A stretch of 64,000 nucleotides of DNA from Trichobilharzia szidati (GCA_944472155.2 OX235272.1:92200020-92264019), one strand, 5' to 3'. Positions 48,801 through 60,045 are shown, counted from the first letter of the stretch. The notes: generated by a model from the letters alone, not told the origin. A program made the numbers and translations.

Positions 48801-51800
48801 ATATTTGCAGCTGACATACACATTTTACATACTACAGGAAAAATAAGGATCCAAACAACAGGGATAAGCAAACTTTTGTATCAACATGCATCACAAAACA
48901 ATAAAACGACTTGAGATATGCTTAATTCAGCGTTCCCTTTTCCGTCGACTAACTAAAGCGAAATCTTTGGCTTCTGTTGACACGCTGGCTCCTAGTATGG
49001 ACGCTGTGGTAGTGACCGAAGATTATTATTGATGTTATTTGCTGGGATCCGCCATTCGTCCTGTTTGGGACACGTCTCCTAGGTGTACCTCCAATCCCGA
49101 CTGACTAGTGTTGTTCTTACTGAGACTCCAACCCGGTATCCTCAGTTTTAAACGCCACAATGTTATTCACTAAACCACTTTAGCCAGTGGTAGTCACCAT
49201 ATACCGGATAACATCGATTTGAAAAATGAGTGTAAAAAATGGTTTAGATTTGAAGAAAAATATGCTTCAGATAAGTGATTAATTCTCCCTAGAGCTATTT
49301 AACTACTATATAATAGAAGAATCTTGAAATGATACTGAGAGAAATAGATAAATGTGAGCTAAGGTATCTATAATCTGAGAGATATAGCCCTTACAAGTAA
49401 AGAAATCATTATAATTTCATTTCTATAACCAGCTATTATACCCTCGTCCATTGTTTTTTTCGTAATCAACTTTATCCTACTTAATACTTAAAGTGCTATC
49501 CCCTTGTAACTCGTTATTGACTTCCATAAATATATATCTCATTGTAATTTGTACATAGTAATGGTTCGAATGTAGAATGCTCACCGACCACATCCTCAGG
49601 CCGGGATTCAATTACTCGCCGACCCATTCCCAAGCTTCGCCTAGCCGGTAGCAAGCCAGGAAAGACGGATGATTAACAATCTCACTCTGTTAAAAGCAAC
49701 ACTAGAGCTACTGAAACTTCAAGTTTGTTGTCATATGTTGTACTCGGAAAGCAAAGAACAAAAAGAAAATGTACTCCGCTTTTCTTTACTTCCTAGTATT
49801 GAACTGTACTTGATGTTCTTGCGTTTTTCTATGTTCCACTGCCTCTTGAACCTAGTTTATGCTATCCCCTTTTTCATTACTCTGTGTATTTGCACTTCCA
49901 TCATTTCTTGCCATGGATAGTTTTGAAACAACTCTGTTGTTCATCTTATAAATGCTCTTTCTTGAAAGTGCCTTAAACAGCAGTCAATAAAGACACTTCA
50001 CAATGTGAAGTTTGTAATTTGCTCCTCATTATAGTTATTCAATAATTAATACAATACGGTAACTTAGACAAATTCTACCTTCTGGAATTTATCCATTAGT
50101 CCAACATTTGGTTTACATGATCGATAGTTCAGCTGACCGTTTTCGTTTCAAATTTAAGAGAGACGATTTTTACTTTTGACAACCAAGGTGCATACTAGTG
50201 GTCGGGCTTTTTTTCATGCAGTCTAAGCTAGTAAAATTGTAATCACAGAAAGTGGGATAAAAATTTCTTAGTCTCATTAAACAACCAAAACCAGATTCAT
50301 TAATCAGCAATTTTCTAAACTGAATAAACATGGTCGTCACTGAATGCTTGTTCATACTATACTGTCTAAATACCATTTTTCTTCCTTGAGTTTATTCGGT
50401 TATAAGAATTTAAGCAGAAAATAACAAAAGTGGATTAAGGCACCTAAGATTTCAAAATAACTCTACTTCTTCCATTGATCTGGTAGTTATCATTTGCTGA
50501 TGTAATTCCCGCATTAAGCACACAATTATATTCAGTCGAAACTTACCGATTCCATTCTGAACATGTTTATCAGTGTTGGACACCTAAAATCGAAAAGGGA
50601 AAGAAAATACCGGAATTTATTTACAGTTATATTTTGGTTTATAAGGCTGATCAAAATACAATGTGACATATTATTCACCCAAACATTTCTATGACAGCGA
50701 ATAAAAATGTTAAAAAATACTTGTCCTACCGGGAGAAATGTTTGTTGCAGTGATAGTTTCATGTCCAGATAAAAAGAATCTCAGGTGTTAGTTTGCAGAG
50801 GTTTGATTAGTTTCAGGTTTGACTACGAATTGACATTGGTGAGAGGAGCACTGGAAAACTTGTGAGTACTCGACAACTATTTCGTCTTAGTTTGGAACTC
50901 TTCATCACTACTCACCCACTGGGGTTCAAGCTTAGGACTTTCCAGTTACAAGGTGAGCTCGTAGACAATTCAGTCAATGGAACCCATCTGGAACAGAATA
51001 ATCTGTCTAGACTTAATGCTGAGCCTTGATGAACAGGATTTCTTTTTCTTGTCTCTTACATATTTATAAGTGAGTGTTATGGACTGTAAATATTATTTAT
51101 ACCATCAATAAAATGATGTATTTAATTGCTTAGTTGTTATTATTACTTTATGTATCATCACCTTAATTTGAATCTACTTTGCGTCAGTGGCTAACTTCAC
51201 AATGATTTCCGTCGAAATTCCAGGGGAATCTATCAAGTCGAAAATGAAAGTTGACACTTATTAATGGTATGCAGTAACTAAGAAATTCTGTTATGAAATA
51301 CCAGAACTTGCTAGTATTCCTACATGTTCACCTTACTAATCAGCACTCCCATCTCAATCCCTAAACAACAGCGTGGGTGTGGGTTGTTGAAGAGTCACCG
51401 GAAAGGGACGAAATACCTATCCATTGTCATTTGATTTCTCTAGCTAAAGTTATTTTGTGGCAAAAGCAACATTAATGCGAAACAAGTACATAGGACAGTT
51501 GATCTAATGCATTGTTGAAGATTCAATTGTTGAAAATTATGTAAGTTCTAATGTAAGTTTACAGCACCTGTGAATGATATCATCTCGTTATCTACTAACC
51601 AGAAGCATCTTCCAGCGAGAAACAATTTTTGTTGTCGTGGTGTTGAATCCTACCAGTTTTTTAAATTCAGAGTAAGAATCTCCTCTTCCAAGTTGTAATG
51701 CACAGTAGCAATACAGATACTCAAAGGAAGTGAATAGTATAAATTATTCTACTGATAGAAAAAACCCAGAAATAAGTAGTATGAAGTATGATACCTTCTC

Positions 51801-52990
51801 AAAAAAGGTAAAAGTTTATATTAAAATTATAAAACTGTTGAAGAAGAAGAAAAGTCTTTAAATATCATGAGAAATCTGAGAAACAACAAACAAAAGGACT
51901 GAAAGTGCAAGCAACAGTAAAGGTTGATGATGTTCGTCAGTGGGTGGTACAATACTTGTCTATCAGGACGTTAATGGATAGGGTTTCGATTATTGGTCGA
52001 TGTACACCTAAAAGATCCTTAGCTGGTTGAGAGCGTGGTAAGATAGAAGGCTGAGTGTAAAGCTAAGAAATACCAACCTGTAAGAAACAGGAACCAGTGT
52101 ATATTCTATCGAAAGTAATACAACACTGAAGGGCAGTGTCATACACATTTGTTTTTGTATGAATATGACTTTTTCTACAGAAATAGCGACAAGCCTCGAT
52201 AATGAGTGATTAAATGATAAAAAGTAAGCATATAAAACAGTTAATTTTAGAACTTCAAGGGGAATAATTATGCCACGGTACTCCAATTGGGTGCTTACAC
52301 TTTTAAAATATTGAATCCATATATTCACTAATCCTGACCATAGGAAATGCTTTTGAAATAAATCAAAGCAACTACAATTACTGGATACGGAGGAGAAACC
52401 TAAGGACGAATCATTTGCTAGTATGAGCAACTTTTAGTTACTTATATCGATCAAATAGTATATAATGTCCAAAACTTCTTTTTAGGTAAACTTATATGTC
52501 ATAAACATTTACAGAAATATAAGATATTTTTGCTTAGTTATAAATTGAAACAGTTTGTGCCGTTGTTTAAATGGTGGAATCCTCGTCAACGACGCTAGAA
52601 GTGGTTCGGCTCAATTTCCAAACTGACCCCCACATAAAACTCGTGTCGCCCGGAGTAAGCCGGGTAAATAGAGAAGGTCAGGCGTGTGGCTAGCAATCTT
52701 ACCCCGTAAAAAGACTCAAAAGATCAAAGTTTGAATCCCTATGTCCCACTCGGAATGCAAAGGAACTCGCAAAGACCCATTTAAGTGACAACTTTTCAAC
52801 TATAACTGAACACTGTATTACATCATAAAATTGACAAAAAGCTGATTAAAAATCATAGAAGACTTACCTCCACAACACCTCCATGAACCAAATTTTTGGG
52901 ATTTAAATCAAAGCATCCTATGAGTAGGATTACATAACACAATTATTCATTACCTAATAAAGCGATAACAATACACGTTAGTTTAAGCAT
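42877..52990 (-). CDS. secreted saposin-B-like protein, gene 2 (9 exons)
   Basis: Coding exons in transcription order: 52990-52954, 52917-52868, 50583-50547, 48831-48701, 47335-47255, 46302-46260, 43347-43312, 43191-43097 and 42933-42877 (stop TAA). All have AG/GT borders and consistent phases. The product is 188 residues with an N-terminal hydrophobic signal (MLKLTCIVIALL). SapB cysteines are at 43, 46, 74, 86, 111 and 117, spaced 3, 28, 12, 25 and 6, exactly as in gene 1. A C-terminal half-domain has cysteines at 128, 161 and 171. Exons of 37, 131 and 81 bases match gene 1 exons 1, 4 and 5 in length and phase, so the genes are paralogues in convergent orientation. The last exon also contains GTAAGT overlapping its stop, so a further exon cannot be excluded. 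Lipid or membrane binding outside the cell is inferred from the family. Confidence 0.85.
43650..43830 (+). repeat. SINE-D copy, degenerate
   Basis: GGGGTTAAGTTCCTGACCGAC (B-box remains), GAATGAAGGTTGGGCGTGAAG, CCACGTAAAAGCATAAACAC and ACTGCAACTTC match SINE-D. Confidence 0.55.
44050..44575 (+). pseudogene. RTE-clade LINE 3' fragment
   Basis: Plus-strand remains of the RT C-terminal region (TFNTNIKSLLLCGTQTWH, LINSCFHCLDTEDQ, KMKWRWIGHTI) and RTE 3' end CACTTGGAACTTAAGGGA, then (ATT)n at 44576-44597. Confidence 0.65.
44830..45560 (+). pseudogene. PLE, post-RT linker and GIY-YIG
   Basis: KKRITIDLIFKRDIISEVLQ at 44893 matches the linker of the 38.5-kb PLE. A GIY-YIG region follows with YQNTCSCGAKYIGRA, LEHIITSGHEAPTKASF and a C-terminal block in shifted frames; the 3' tail has ACTTGAATTGAAGTTACGAAAAGAG. 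It is a separate subfamily from its neighbours. Confidence 0.65.
45602..45940. repeat. SINE-C fold-back pair
   Basis: Left, reversed: damaged Sm-alpha hammerhead (CCAG-CTGGTGG-GTCCGAAATAG) and a tRNA-like head (CCCAGTGGATAACGC; GGGTTCAAGAC). Right, forward: ATACCGCTTTGGAGTTTGC and GGGTTCCAGAC, a second head. Confidence 0.65.
46860..47145 (-). pseudogene. PLE 3' end fragment
   Basis: Reversed end of a PLE-1-type GIY-YIG region (KEIFFVHRI-like frame; GTGCAATAGGAATGACTTATCACTCATACC) and pLTR with GTGATGACTATGAGCATTAA...AACGTCATCCAG. Lies in gene 2 intron 5. Confidence 0.65.
47645..48525 (-). pseudogene. PLE interrupted by SINE-A
   Basis: In reverse from 48525: linker (FTPGKFNAGKLQLISFI, KLKNEVLRL) broken by the SINE at 48005-48324, then the GIY-YIG (NCIYQFNCSYGAIYIGCYSK, REAGEHLPVWL-like, MNHLVQTGHKT) and end. 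Same family as 38.5 kb. Lies in gene 2 intron 4. Confidence 0.8.
47995..48334 (-). repeat. SINE-A insertion with 10-bp target-site duplication
   Basis: The element 48005-48324 (320 bp) is flanked by TACAATTAGA (47995-48004) and TACAATGAGA (48325-48334), both from the PLE codons for SNCI. In reverse it begins TTCTAGTGGGAAGCCGTGACC-like and ends CATGATGAAATCCTCCAA, which fixes its ends in this copy. Hammerhead-like block present with core ACGGAGG. Confidence 0.85.
49022..49195 (-). repeat. SINE-C copy, degenerate
   Basis: In reverse: head GTGGTTTAGTGAATAACATTG, B-box-like GGGTTGGAGTC, then GTGTCCCAAACAGGACGAATGGCGGATCCC, the remains of the hammerhead. Confidence 0.6.
49560..49770 (+). repeat. 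SINE-D copy, degenerate
   Basis: Head GTAGAATGCTCACCGACCAC, GGGATTCAATTACTCGCCG, body GCCGGTAGCAAGCCAGGAAAG, and an ACTGAAACTTCAAG tail region. Confidence 0.6.
50787..50996 (-). repeat. SINE-A copy
   Basis: In reverse: head with CATTGACTGAATTGTCTACG, B-box-like GCTTGAACCCC, block GTAGTG-ATGAAGA-GTTC...GACGAAATAGTTGTCGAGTAC, tail to TAACACCTG. Confidence 0.65.
51000..52555. other. gene 2 intron 2, unassigned
   Basis: A 140-codon minus-strand frame at 52430-52008 is hydrophobic and low in complexity (many L, S, F) with no recognised family, so I treat it as chance. Otherwise nothing was seen. Confidence 0.4.
52560..52770 (+). repeat. SINE-D copy, degenerate
   Basis: GGTGGAATCCTCGTCAACGAC, GTTCGGCTCAATTTCC, GAAGGTCAGGCGTGTGGCTAG, CCCCGTAAAAAGACTC and TTTGAATCCCTATGTCCCACT match SINE-D. 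Confidence 0.6.
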
Positions 52991-53035
52991 CTTTTCCTGT
53001 TGTCCACAACAATTCAAGCTCCTGTAAATAATAAC
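52991..53035 (-). promoter_or_regulatory. splice-acceptor-like site upstream of gene 2 start
   Basis: On the minus strand a TTATTTACAG acceptor ends at 53022, leaving a 31-base leader before the ATG at 52990. As in gene 1, it could be a spliced-leader trans-splice site or the end of a 5' UTR intron. Confidence 0.4.
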
Positions 53036-53039
53036 GAAT

Positions 53040-54035
53040 AATTTCAATGAAGGATTAATTTATACGGAAACAATTCGATACACACTTATGTTTTCTTTTA
53101 CATTTCTGGCCTGACCATCTTCTGAACTTTGATCAGTATACTAATTTAGGAATGTAATTTATACATTTCTGTAGTTTTTAGCAGAGAAGTTCGTTTTTTT
53201 TCCGTACGCGATACTGTTGTTGTTAAAACAACAGAACATCAATGACCAGATTTCCGAAAGGTTGATTATCAAAGGTTGAAGTAGTATCGAAACAGATTTC
53301 AGCGTACAAAGTTCACAAAGTCCTTGAAATGTTATCTACACATAATAGTTAGTAGTTAATTCAGCGTAGGATTAAATTAGTGTTTATTTCATAAATGCAC
53401 AAAACAATTATACTACTGATTCATCGAGATGAGTAGTTTTGTATACCACTCACATCGAACAGTTGTGCCTGTTAGATAGCTATACTGATGTGATTTAAAC
53501 ATCGGACGGCCGTTTTGCTCCTTTGAGACAGAGATCACTAGCGGGTAGAGTGCTTGGTTTGACTCGGTCCATGAAGCCGAACCATTCCAAACCATGAAGT
53601 AAACTTCACCCATTTGAAGTCTTCAGCTATCAGAATAGAGCGATAATGGTCGCTTTTTAAGGGATTCGAAAATGTTACATAACTTCTGATACTTATCACC
53701 AACTAAAAATGACTAAATTTTGTCAATAATCGTATGTTCATCTCACTTCTTGTATTTCCCAGTCTTTCTGATTTCTCGATACTGATTGATTGGTAACTCT
53801 TATGACTTCGAGTTGAATTGAGGGTATGTGAACGTCATTTAATGTCTATGCACTCAGCATCACTCGTGGTGGAATAACGTTTCGGAAAATCTCTCCTGAA
53901 CGACCTATTTACAATAGTGGCACTTGTTTGAATATTTCAACTAACTTCCTAATTATTTTCCTCTTTTATTCTAAGATGCATATCTCTGCCCTAATGTTTA
54001 CAATATTATCTGTTGACTTACTCCTTATTCAAGTA
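53040..54035. other. gene 2 upstream region
   Basis: The promoter of gene 2 should lie here; no clear TATA or other element can be called. A tRNA-like TTGGTTTGACTCGGTCC at 53553-53569 may be an old SINE remnant. Confidence 0.35.
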
Positions 54036-54300
54036 TTGGTTTCTAGGGATTCGATTGATTGGTTACAGGATTCCATCATAAGCTGACAGTGGTTAGAGAA
54101 CCATTAGAAGACCAGCTTGAAGTACTGGACAGTCGTTCCATCCTAGTTCGGAACACTTCAGCAGTACGCACCCATCGGAGTTCATACTTAGGACCTTCTG
54201 GACCCTGGACCTTCTACGAGTTAACCTTGTAACCAGGAAGTCCTGAGTTTGAACCCCGCATTGTGGGTGCGTAGCCGAAATCAGCTCATGATGGAATTCT
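54036..54300. repeat. SINE-A fold-back pair
   Basis: A reversed copy (tail, GTACTG-CTGAAGT-GTTC...GTCCAGTAC block, partial head) is joined near 54200 to a forward head (TTGTAACCAGGAAGTCC, GTTTGAACCCC) and short tail. Confidence 0.7.
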
Positions 54301-56199
54301 TATTATTTGTGTTTGTTTCTGTTTCATCTCTAATTTTATTACTTCTTTTTATGGTTGTGTAATGATATTGATGCTATGTTGTTTTGCGACTGCAATTTTA
54401 TTTGAGTGCGCCAAGTTCATTCTAACCTTAGTCTGCCTTCATGAATTGTTGATTGTTTTGAACCCACCTTACTGAGAATATTTCGCCTGACTCTCAGTTA
54501 CTTCTTACAGTTGACTTTGGTTAAATAATTTTACTGTATTGTAGTTGTTTTGTAGCTGAGGGCTAATTTGATCTATACAGCTGCCTAGCGACATTGTTGA
54601 GGTATTTCTAAGTTTTGATGTATTATGATTGTTAAAAAGTACCTCAGGTTTTATCGCAAATAACTGTTTTTGCTCTCATCGGGAAATTTTGAGACTGTCG
54701 GTAATTTAAGCAAGTTTTGTTCAGCTATACAATGGAACACAAACATTGTCTTCTTAATTCCAGGTGACAACTCGTTGATTCTGTCCGCTACATTGCTTTC
54801 AGTTTTTTGAGTGTTGTCTGAGACAACCAGTAAAAGCCCTCTTGTCAATGTTCCGTGTTCTCTCCTGCTTTACCGTTTTTAACATTGTCGTTATCGATTA
54901 CAGTAGCTTACTTTAGTGCATATGAATGTATATATATACCATTCGAAAGTATATGATTTATACTGTTCTATAGCGATGCATACAGAATACTACGAACATC
55001 ATTTTTACTTGGAAAATGTCGGAATCTAAAGCAAAGTAAAGAAGAAGCAGGCCTTAGAATTACTAGATATCTCTTACTCATATCAATTTGTAATAAACAG
55101 AAATATGGACGCAGGTGGAAATTTGTCGATCAGTAAAGAAATCAGCGGGATAATCAATATCAGTACAGATGAATCTCATCACAAGGTAATCTCTAGAAAT
55201 CCCTAATCCCAGTCAAAACCAAAACAGCGAACACAGCTGTTTCATTTAACCAGAATTGTGAAGTGCCACTTTATTTTGAAGTTCATGTTTAATAAGCTAT
55301 CCAGAAAGGCAGAGGAAGCTTCACAGTTAGATTATCTAACTCAGAGAGTATAAGAGCACCAAAATATTCGCTTCGGCTACAAATCTCTTCCATTATTTCG
55401 AAATATCTCTCTTCTTTGAGGATAGAAAGTCAGTGAGGTAGGCGTTGAAACAGTTCTGAGTGGAACCAGTTAAGCGAGTTTCAGGTGTTCGACAGCCGGG
55501 AATCGAACCCAAACTATTTGTGAAAAGGTTGGTGAGAATCTTAAAACTTAACTACTAATGCACAAAATCATGTCCAGTAGGCCATTTGTTCCATACCACA
55601 TAACGCAATCCAGGATCTTCAAGTTACAAAGTGACCTCGTAGACCATTCATGCCTCTGGAGCGAGTGTTGGAAAAATTAGTCATTTTCTGGGATGAGGAA
55701 CCATATTCGTCACCATCAAACTTCTCTTACTTACTAAAGTCAATTTACAGCCTAGTATACAATACTGACTACTTTTCAACTGGAATTTCTGGTGTTTTAA
55801 TATGAGGTTGTGAATGGTCTGATCAGTCTTACTAAGGTTGACGTCAATCATTCATAAATGACATTCCAAAGAGTGTGCATCATATCACATCATCTGATAA
55901 ACATATGCTGCTTTACCCTGACACACTGGCTAATTTGTATTATGCTTCTTGTGACATTTTGACACAGTTCTACATCAGTTTACATAACATGTCTTCTTTT
56001 ACTTTCTCTGTTTGACCACTCTCTCCTGCCATAATCTATTCTTGAAATCAGGCACTACTCTCTGTAGGAAACCTTCAAATAGAAGGTTTCAAACCGCTAA
56101 TTAATACTCTGATCTATCCTGATATTAGTCTCCGTTTCCCTACCTTTCTTTTAATTTTCGCTTTATGTACAAATAGGAAGTGTAGTATCTTAGACTGTT
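54301..56199. other. intergenic sequence with SINE scraps
   Basis: 55480-55560 (CGACAGCCGGGAATCGAACCC) is a reversed SINE-D/B head; 55595-55660 is a reversed SINE-A head (CAAGTTACAAAGTGACCTCG). The rest is unassigned. Confidence 0.45.
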
Positions 56200-56204
56200 A
56201 AACG

Positions 56205-56410
56205 TCGCTTTTATGAATTATGTCGGTTCTATGGTGTGATGGTCGTCGACAGGTGTAGATTGAAGTCATCGGCAAAAAATCATATACTCAGGTTGTGTTT
56301 CAGATGGTTCCTGTGTAGAACGTTCACTAGAAACACTAGAGGCTTAGGTACTACCACTACAAAGCTTGAAGCCCTACAGTCTACTTGGAATGACAAATAG
56401 TACCGAGAAG
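56205..56410 (+). repeat. SINE-D copy, degenerate
   Basis: TATGGTGTGATGGTCGTCGAC, ACTACCACTACAAAGCTTGAAG and CCCTACAGTCTACTTGGAATG match the SINE-D head and tail. Confidence 0.5.
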
Positions 56411-56689
56411 ATCCTTAAAAAAGTAGCACACAAATACTGAGAATAAAAACTTCTCTAATAAGAAATGGTTAATAGTGGAATCTAGGCAACAGTATATAAT
56501 CTTATCAGTATTCATCATAAATTGATCACAATATTCATCAGACCTACTGTTGTTCGTCCTGTTTTCTTCAGTACTGTTTATTTATCAAACAAAACAGGAA
56601 ATCCACTTCACAGTTTGACTTGATATTTTTGATGAAGAAAATGAGTGATTTTCGGCATTAAAGCGTATTTCCTAACAATATCGTGACAC

Positions 56690-57410
56690 TGAAAACAAAG
56701 AGTTCTTGCAACTGACCAATGGATTAACATAAATTTTAGAAATTTCAGTAGCACCAATCACTATCAACCGGAAAAACTTGAAAGAGGTCACTTCCTTCAT
56801 TTATCTATGCAGTATCATTTCAACTAAATTAATTTGGGACAGATGAGTACGTCAAAACCAGAATTGTATAGGCAAGACATATCTTCGTCCCTATGAAATC
56901 AGTTAAGAAGTCTTCTACAAGCAGAGTAAAGAACGAAATCCGGATTTTCAATACCAACGCCAAGTCAATCCTCCTATGTGGGTCAGAAACCTGGCATGAG
57001 CGTCTATTAAAGCGCTTCTAACGGCCCACTGCAGACTTTCATCAATAGCTGCCTTCTCTGACTCGATACTGAAGATCAGATGGTTGGTCAGAAATAATTA
57101 GCAACAGGAAACTCTAGGGACGAACCAATCAGTAACTTATTGCCTAACAAATATGCCAAAGAAAATGGAGAGATGGATCGGACACACACTGAAGAGACTA
57201 TTCAGTGACACTACACTGGATTGCAACCTGAATGGTAAATGATGAGCTGAGCATCTGAAGGTGACATGGAGTGGATTGTATGGGGAAGAGATGAGAGCTT
57301 ATAACCAATTCTGGGACCAGCTGAAAGGAACTGCAGAGAACACGGTGAAGGTGAGTGTACTCTTGAAGCCATACGATCCTTTTGGAACTCAGAGGAAGAA
57401 TAATAATAGT
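56690..57410 (+). pseudogene. RTE-clade LINE 3' fragment
   Basis: Decayed RT C-terminal coding (IRIFNTNAKSILLCGSETWH, TFINSCLL-like, KRWRDGSDTH-like block), and a tail near 57365 with TTGAAGCCATACGATCC and GAACTCAGAGGAAGAATAATAATA. Confidence 0.65.
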
Positions 57411-57479
57411 ATCGTTTAATAATAGTACTATTTCGGAATACATTATTTTCGTTTGGAATGTCTGACTGCACTTGCTTCA

Positions 57480-57715
57480 GCTAATGGTAGTAAATCTCCT
57501 GTCCTATGTATATTTCATATTTTGAAAGATTTGGAAATCTCAACGAAATGACCCACATTAACAAGGTGTCTGGTAATTTTGATTCGGGAATATCTGCTTC
57601 CCTGTAGGCACCTGTCTTGGAATATGCTCAGAAGCTCTTCCTTCTGCCCTGCCAATGTACTTGCTCCCGTAAGTGCACGCAAATTTTTAAATGCATTTGG
57701 AAGTGACATTGGCAG
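57480..57715 (-). pseudogene. PLE GIY-YIG fragment
   Basis: In reverse: a CNLRAFTGASTLAGQ-like core, ITRHLVNVGHFVEISKSFKI, matching the family at 22.9 and 37.1 kb, truncated on both sides. Confidence 0.55.
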
Positions 57716-58349
57716 GGCACTTATTCAGTTTAGATTGGCTTACTGAAGATATTGTGTAATATGGTGTTATGTACGACCTTAACTGTAGGGAAACATCTTT
57801 TTGTTGTTCGTTTTATTCTTCTGTCAACTCTTTATGATATTGCTTCTTCTTTTGAATGGAAGACCAAGAAACACTTTCTTCTTTTCAACAGTTGGGTGTT
57901 TCATTTGTATTTCCATAGAATGATATCATTTTATGCTGCCAATTTGGTCTTTTCTCTTGCTTTATCGAAGTTTATCAACGAAATCAAGTGTATGCAACGA
58001 CATTGCTTCAAGCGAAGCATTATGGATCCCTATATTACTAGATGATCTTGAACAAGGAGTAAATACTTTACAACAAAACAAGCTGAACATTCTGTTTACC
58101 ATATGTAAAACAAACTTCACTGAATGAAACTGTCACTACATTAAAAATACACTCTTTCTTTAATTCTATTAAGCTGAAGTTTGGCATGCAGATTGTAATT
58201 TCAGTTAAACAACAATAAGTGGAATATGACGCCGTAACCAGTCATAAATAACATGAAAATAAAGTAGCTATTACTCATAGGTTTAGAAGAAGATGCAGGA
58301 GGTTTGGGCAGTTGGCTCAACAATAACGTCAATAACCACAACAACAACT

Positions 58350-58490
58350 TTGTTTCATTCCGCTGAATCTGGTGCTATCAATCAACTGAGCATACAGAAA
58401 GAAACCGTGGTTATTCTCAGTCTACCTATCTATTTTCACTTATTACCTAATTATTTAGCCGATATTTCATTTTTTACTATCTTTCCTGGT
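58350..58490 (+). pseudogene. PLE C-terminal scrap
   Basis: SAESGAINQLSIQKETVVIL then SLPI aligns to the end of the GIY-YIG coding at 23.2 and 37.4 kb. Confidence 0.45.
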
Positions 58491-58499
58491 CTTCCCATA

Positions 58500-59190
58500 T
58501 CATGGTAGTTTTCAGAAAGATATTTCTGTTGACGTTCTACGTAAGGAAGTTAAAACGATCTGGTATTATTCCGTCTCTAATGTCACCGTTTGTTAAATCT
58601 TGTATTCTGTCTATACTTCGTCACTGTCCACTCTTAATCTTTCCTGGGCTACTTAAGAAAGACTTTGTTATACTGCGTAGGGCACTAAAAGCCGTCAGTA
58701 GGGTGAGTGGGATTTTGCTAAACCAGCTTGTTAATACTATTGTAGATAGACACTTGGATTCCTGCAAGAAATTGGTATATTTTATCGTCTCAGACTGTGA
58801 ACATTCTCTCCATACACAACTTTCTCTAAGCATCTCATCGACTAGAACTAGAAGCAATTATTGAAGACTGTATATTAGGACGACTAAGTACAAAAACTCT
58901 ACAATACCTTATTTAGCCGGGACACATTTTATGTGATGAGAAAGGTGTGTAAGACAGGAAATTACCATCTTACTAAGGAACTTTAAATAAACGGCATTTC
59001 TGTTTGTTCTCATTGTTACATTGTCGTTGCCGTTTTCACTTGATTTAATTTTATATCCATTATCAATGTAAATACCCTGTTTTACTTATTACCCCTGTAA
59101 TGAGAAAACTAGATGTAATATTGTATTACATGCTGAAAATTCCATATTTGTACGAAAAGTACTGTTTGGAATAAAGCTATTATTATTAAT
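58500..59190 (+). pseudogene. CR1/Jockey-like LINE, C-terminal end and 3' UTR
   Basis: The frame 58502-58864 has LLKKDFVILRRALKAVSRVS and HLDSCKKLVYFIVSDCEHSL, the conserved post-RT region of CR1/Jockey-type LINEs, with no catalytic RT. The 3' end at 59130-59190 is TGCTGAAAATTCCATATTTG...AATAAAGCT followed by (ATT)n, and it matches the SINE-B tail. Confidence 0.65.
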
Positions 59191-59720
59191 ATCACTCTCA
59201 ACCCAGCGATCTGAACTCTTTCAAATCACTCCTATATTATTGCACAATCTCTATCCCTGTATTTTGCTGTTTAATTAGAGTTTAGTTGTGAAATCCAACT
59301 ACCACAATTTATAGAATCTTCATTTAAATATATGATGAATAATTACTGCTCTTTCGTGTTATTTGTATCTTACATAAACTAGTACTGTAACGACAGAAGA
59401 CAAGGGCCAGGCAACAGATTGTTTATTCAGAAAATCAACAGATATTTATAAATTTTTGTGTACATTATTATTCTTTATTTTTAGCAGAGAAGCAAGGTCT
59501 TTTGATTGGTTGTTTTCTTGCTCAAGGTTATTCTGTTATCTCTTTGTGGCCATGTTTTAGAAAGTCAGGCCATCTACCTGCGAATCGTATTTGCACACGT
59601 TAAGTCTGCTGTGATTGGTTGGTGAGCTCCTCATGGTTAACCTTTGTCATTTTTGTTTTTATCATGACCCCGATTCGGCTCGCAACTAGCTCTCACCACA
59701 CGATGACCTCCGTGCCAAAC
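59191..59720. other. unassigned intergenic sequence
   Basis: No gene. A TGTAACGACAG start at 59385 could mark an LTR, but no partner or CA end was found. Confidence 0.35.
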
Positions 59721-59724
59721 TTCT

Positions 59725-60045
59725 CCCGAATAGAAGACGCACTCGTGCTAGTCTTGGACTCTTCAGTAGTATGCACCCACCGGAGTTTGAACTCAGGACC
59801 TTCTGGTTACATGGCGAGCTCGTAGATCATTCGACCATGGGGACCTTATCCAATAGCCCAACGAATTCCAGCTTCTGCACAATCTTCTTGTAACTGAAAG
59901 GTCCTGGTTTGGAATCCCTGTGGGTGCGTACCATTGAAGAGTCTCTAGCTAGAACCAAAATGGCTATTCAGTACTCCCTGGTATTCCAGTGGTTCTCTAA
60001 CGCATGTCAGCTCATGAATAAACCTGTCACCAATCAAATCCTTTG
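59725..60045. repeat. SINE-A fold-back pair
   Basis: Reversed: CTGAAGA-GTCC core with intact C3, B-box GAGTTCAAACTCC, head to 59840. Forward: TTGTAACTGAAAGGTCC, GGTTTGGAATCCC, TTGAAGA-GTCT block, tail CATGTCAGCTCATGAATAAACC. Confidence 0.7.

Noticed and set aside
48566..48871. 101-codon minus-strand frame taken as one gene
   Set aside because: It is exon 4 of gene 2 (48831-48701) read on into its introns. The CFCHSC stretch downstream looked like a further exon but its phase does not fit and exon 47335-47255 does.
52008..52430. 140-codon minus-strand open frame in gene 2 intron 2
   Set aside because: Hydrophobic and repetitive in composition with no motif, no splice context and no retroelement similarity; likely chance.
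59385..59720. Possible solo LTR beginning TGTAACGACAG
   Set aside because: No CA end, no target duplication and no second copy in the window.
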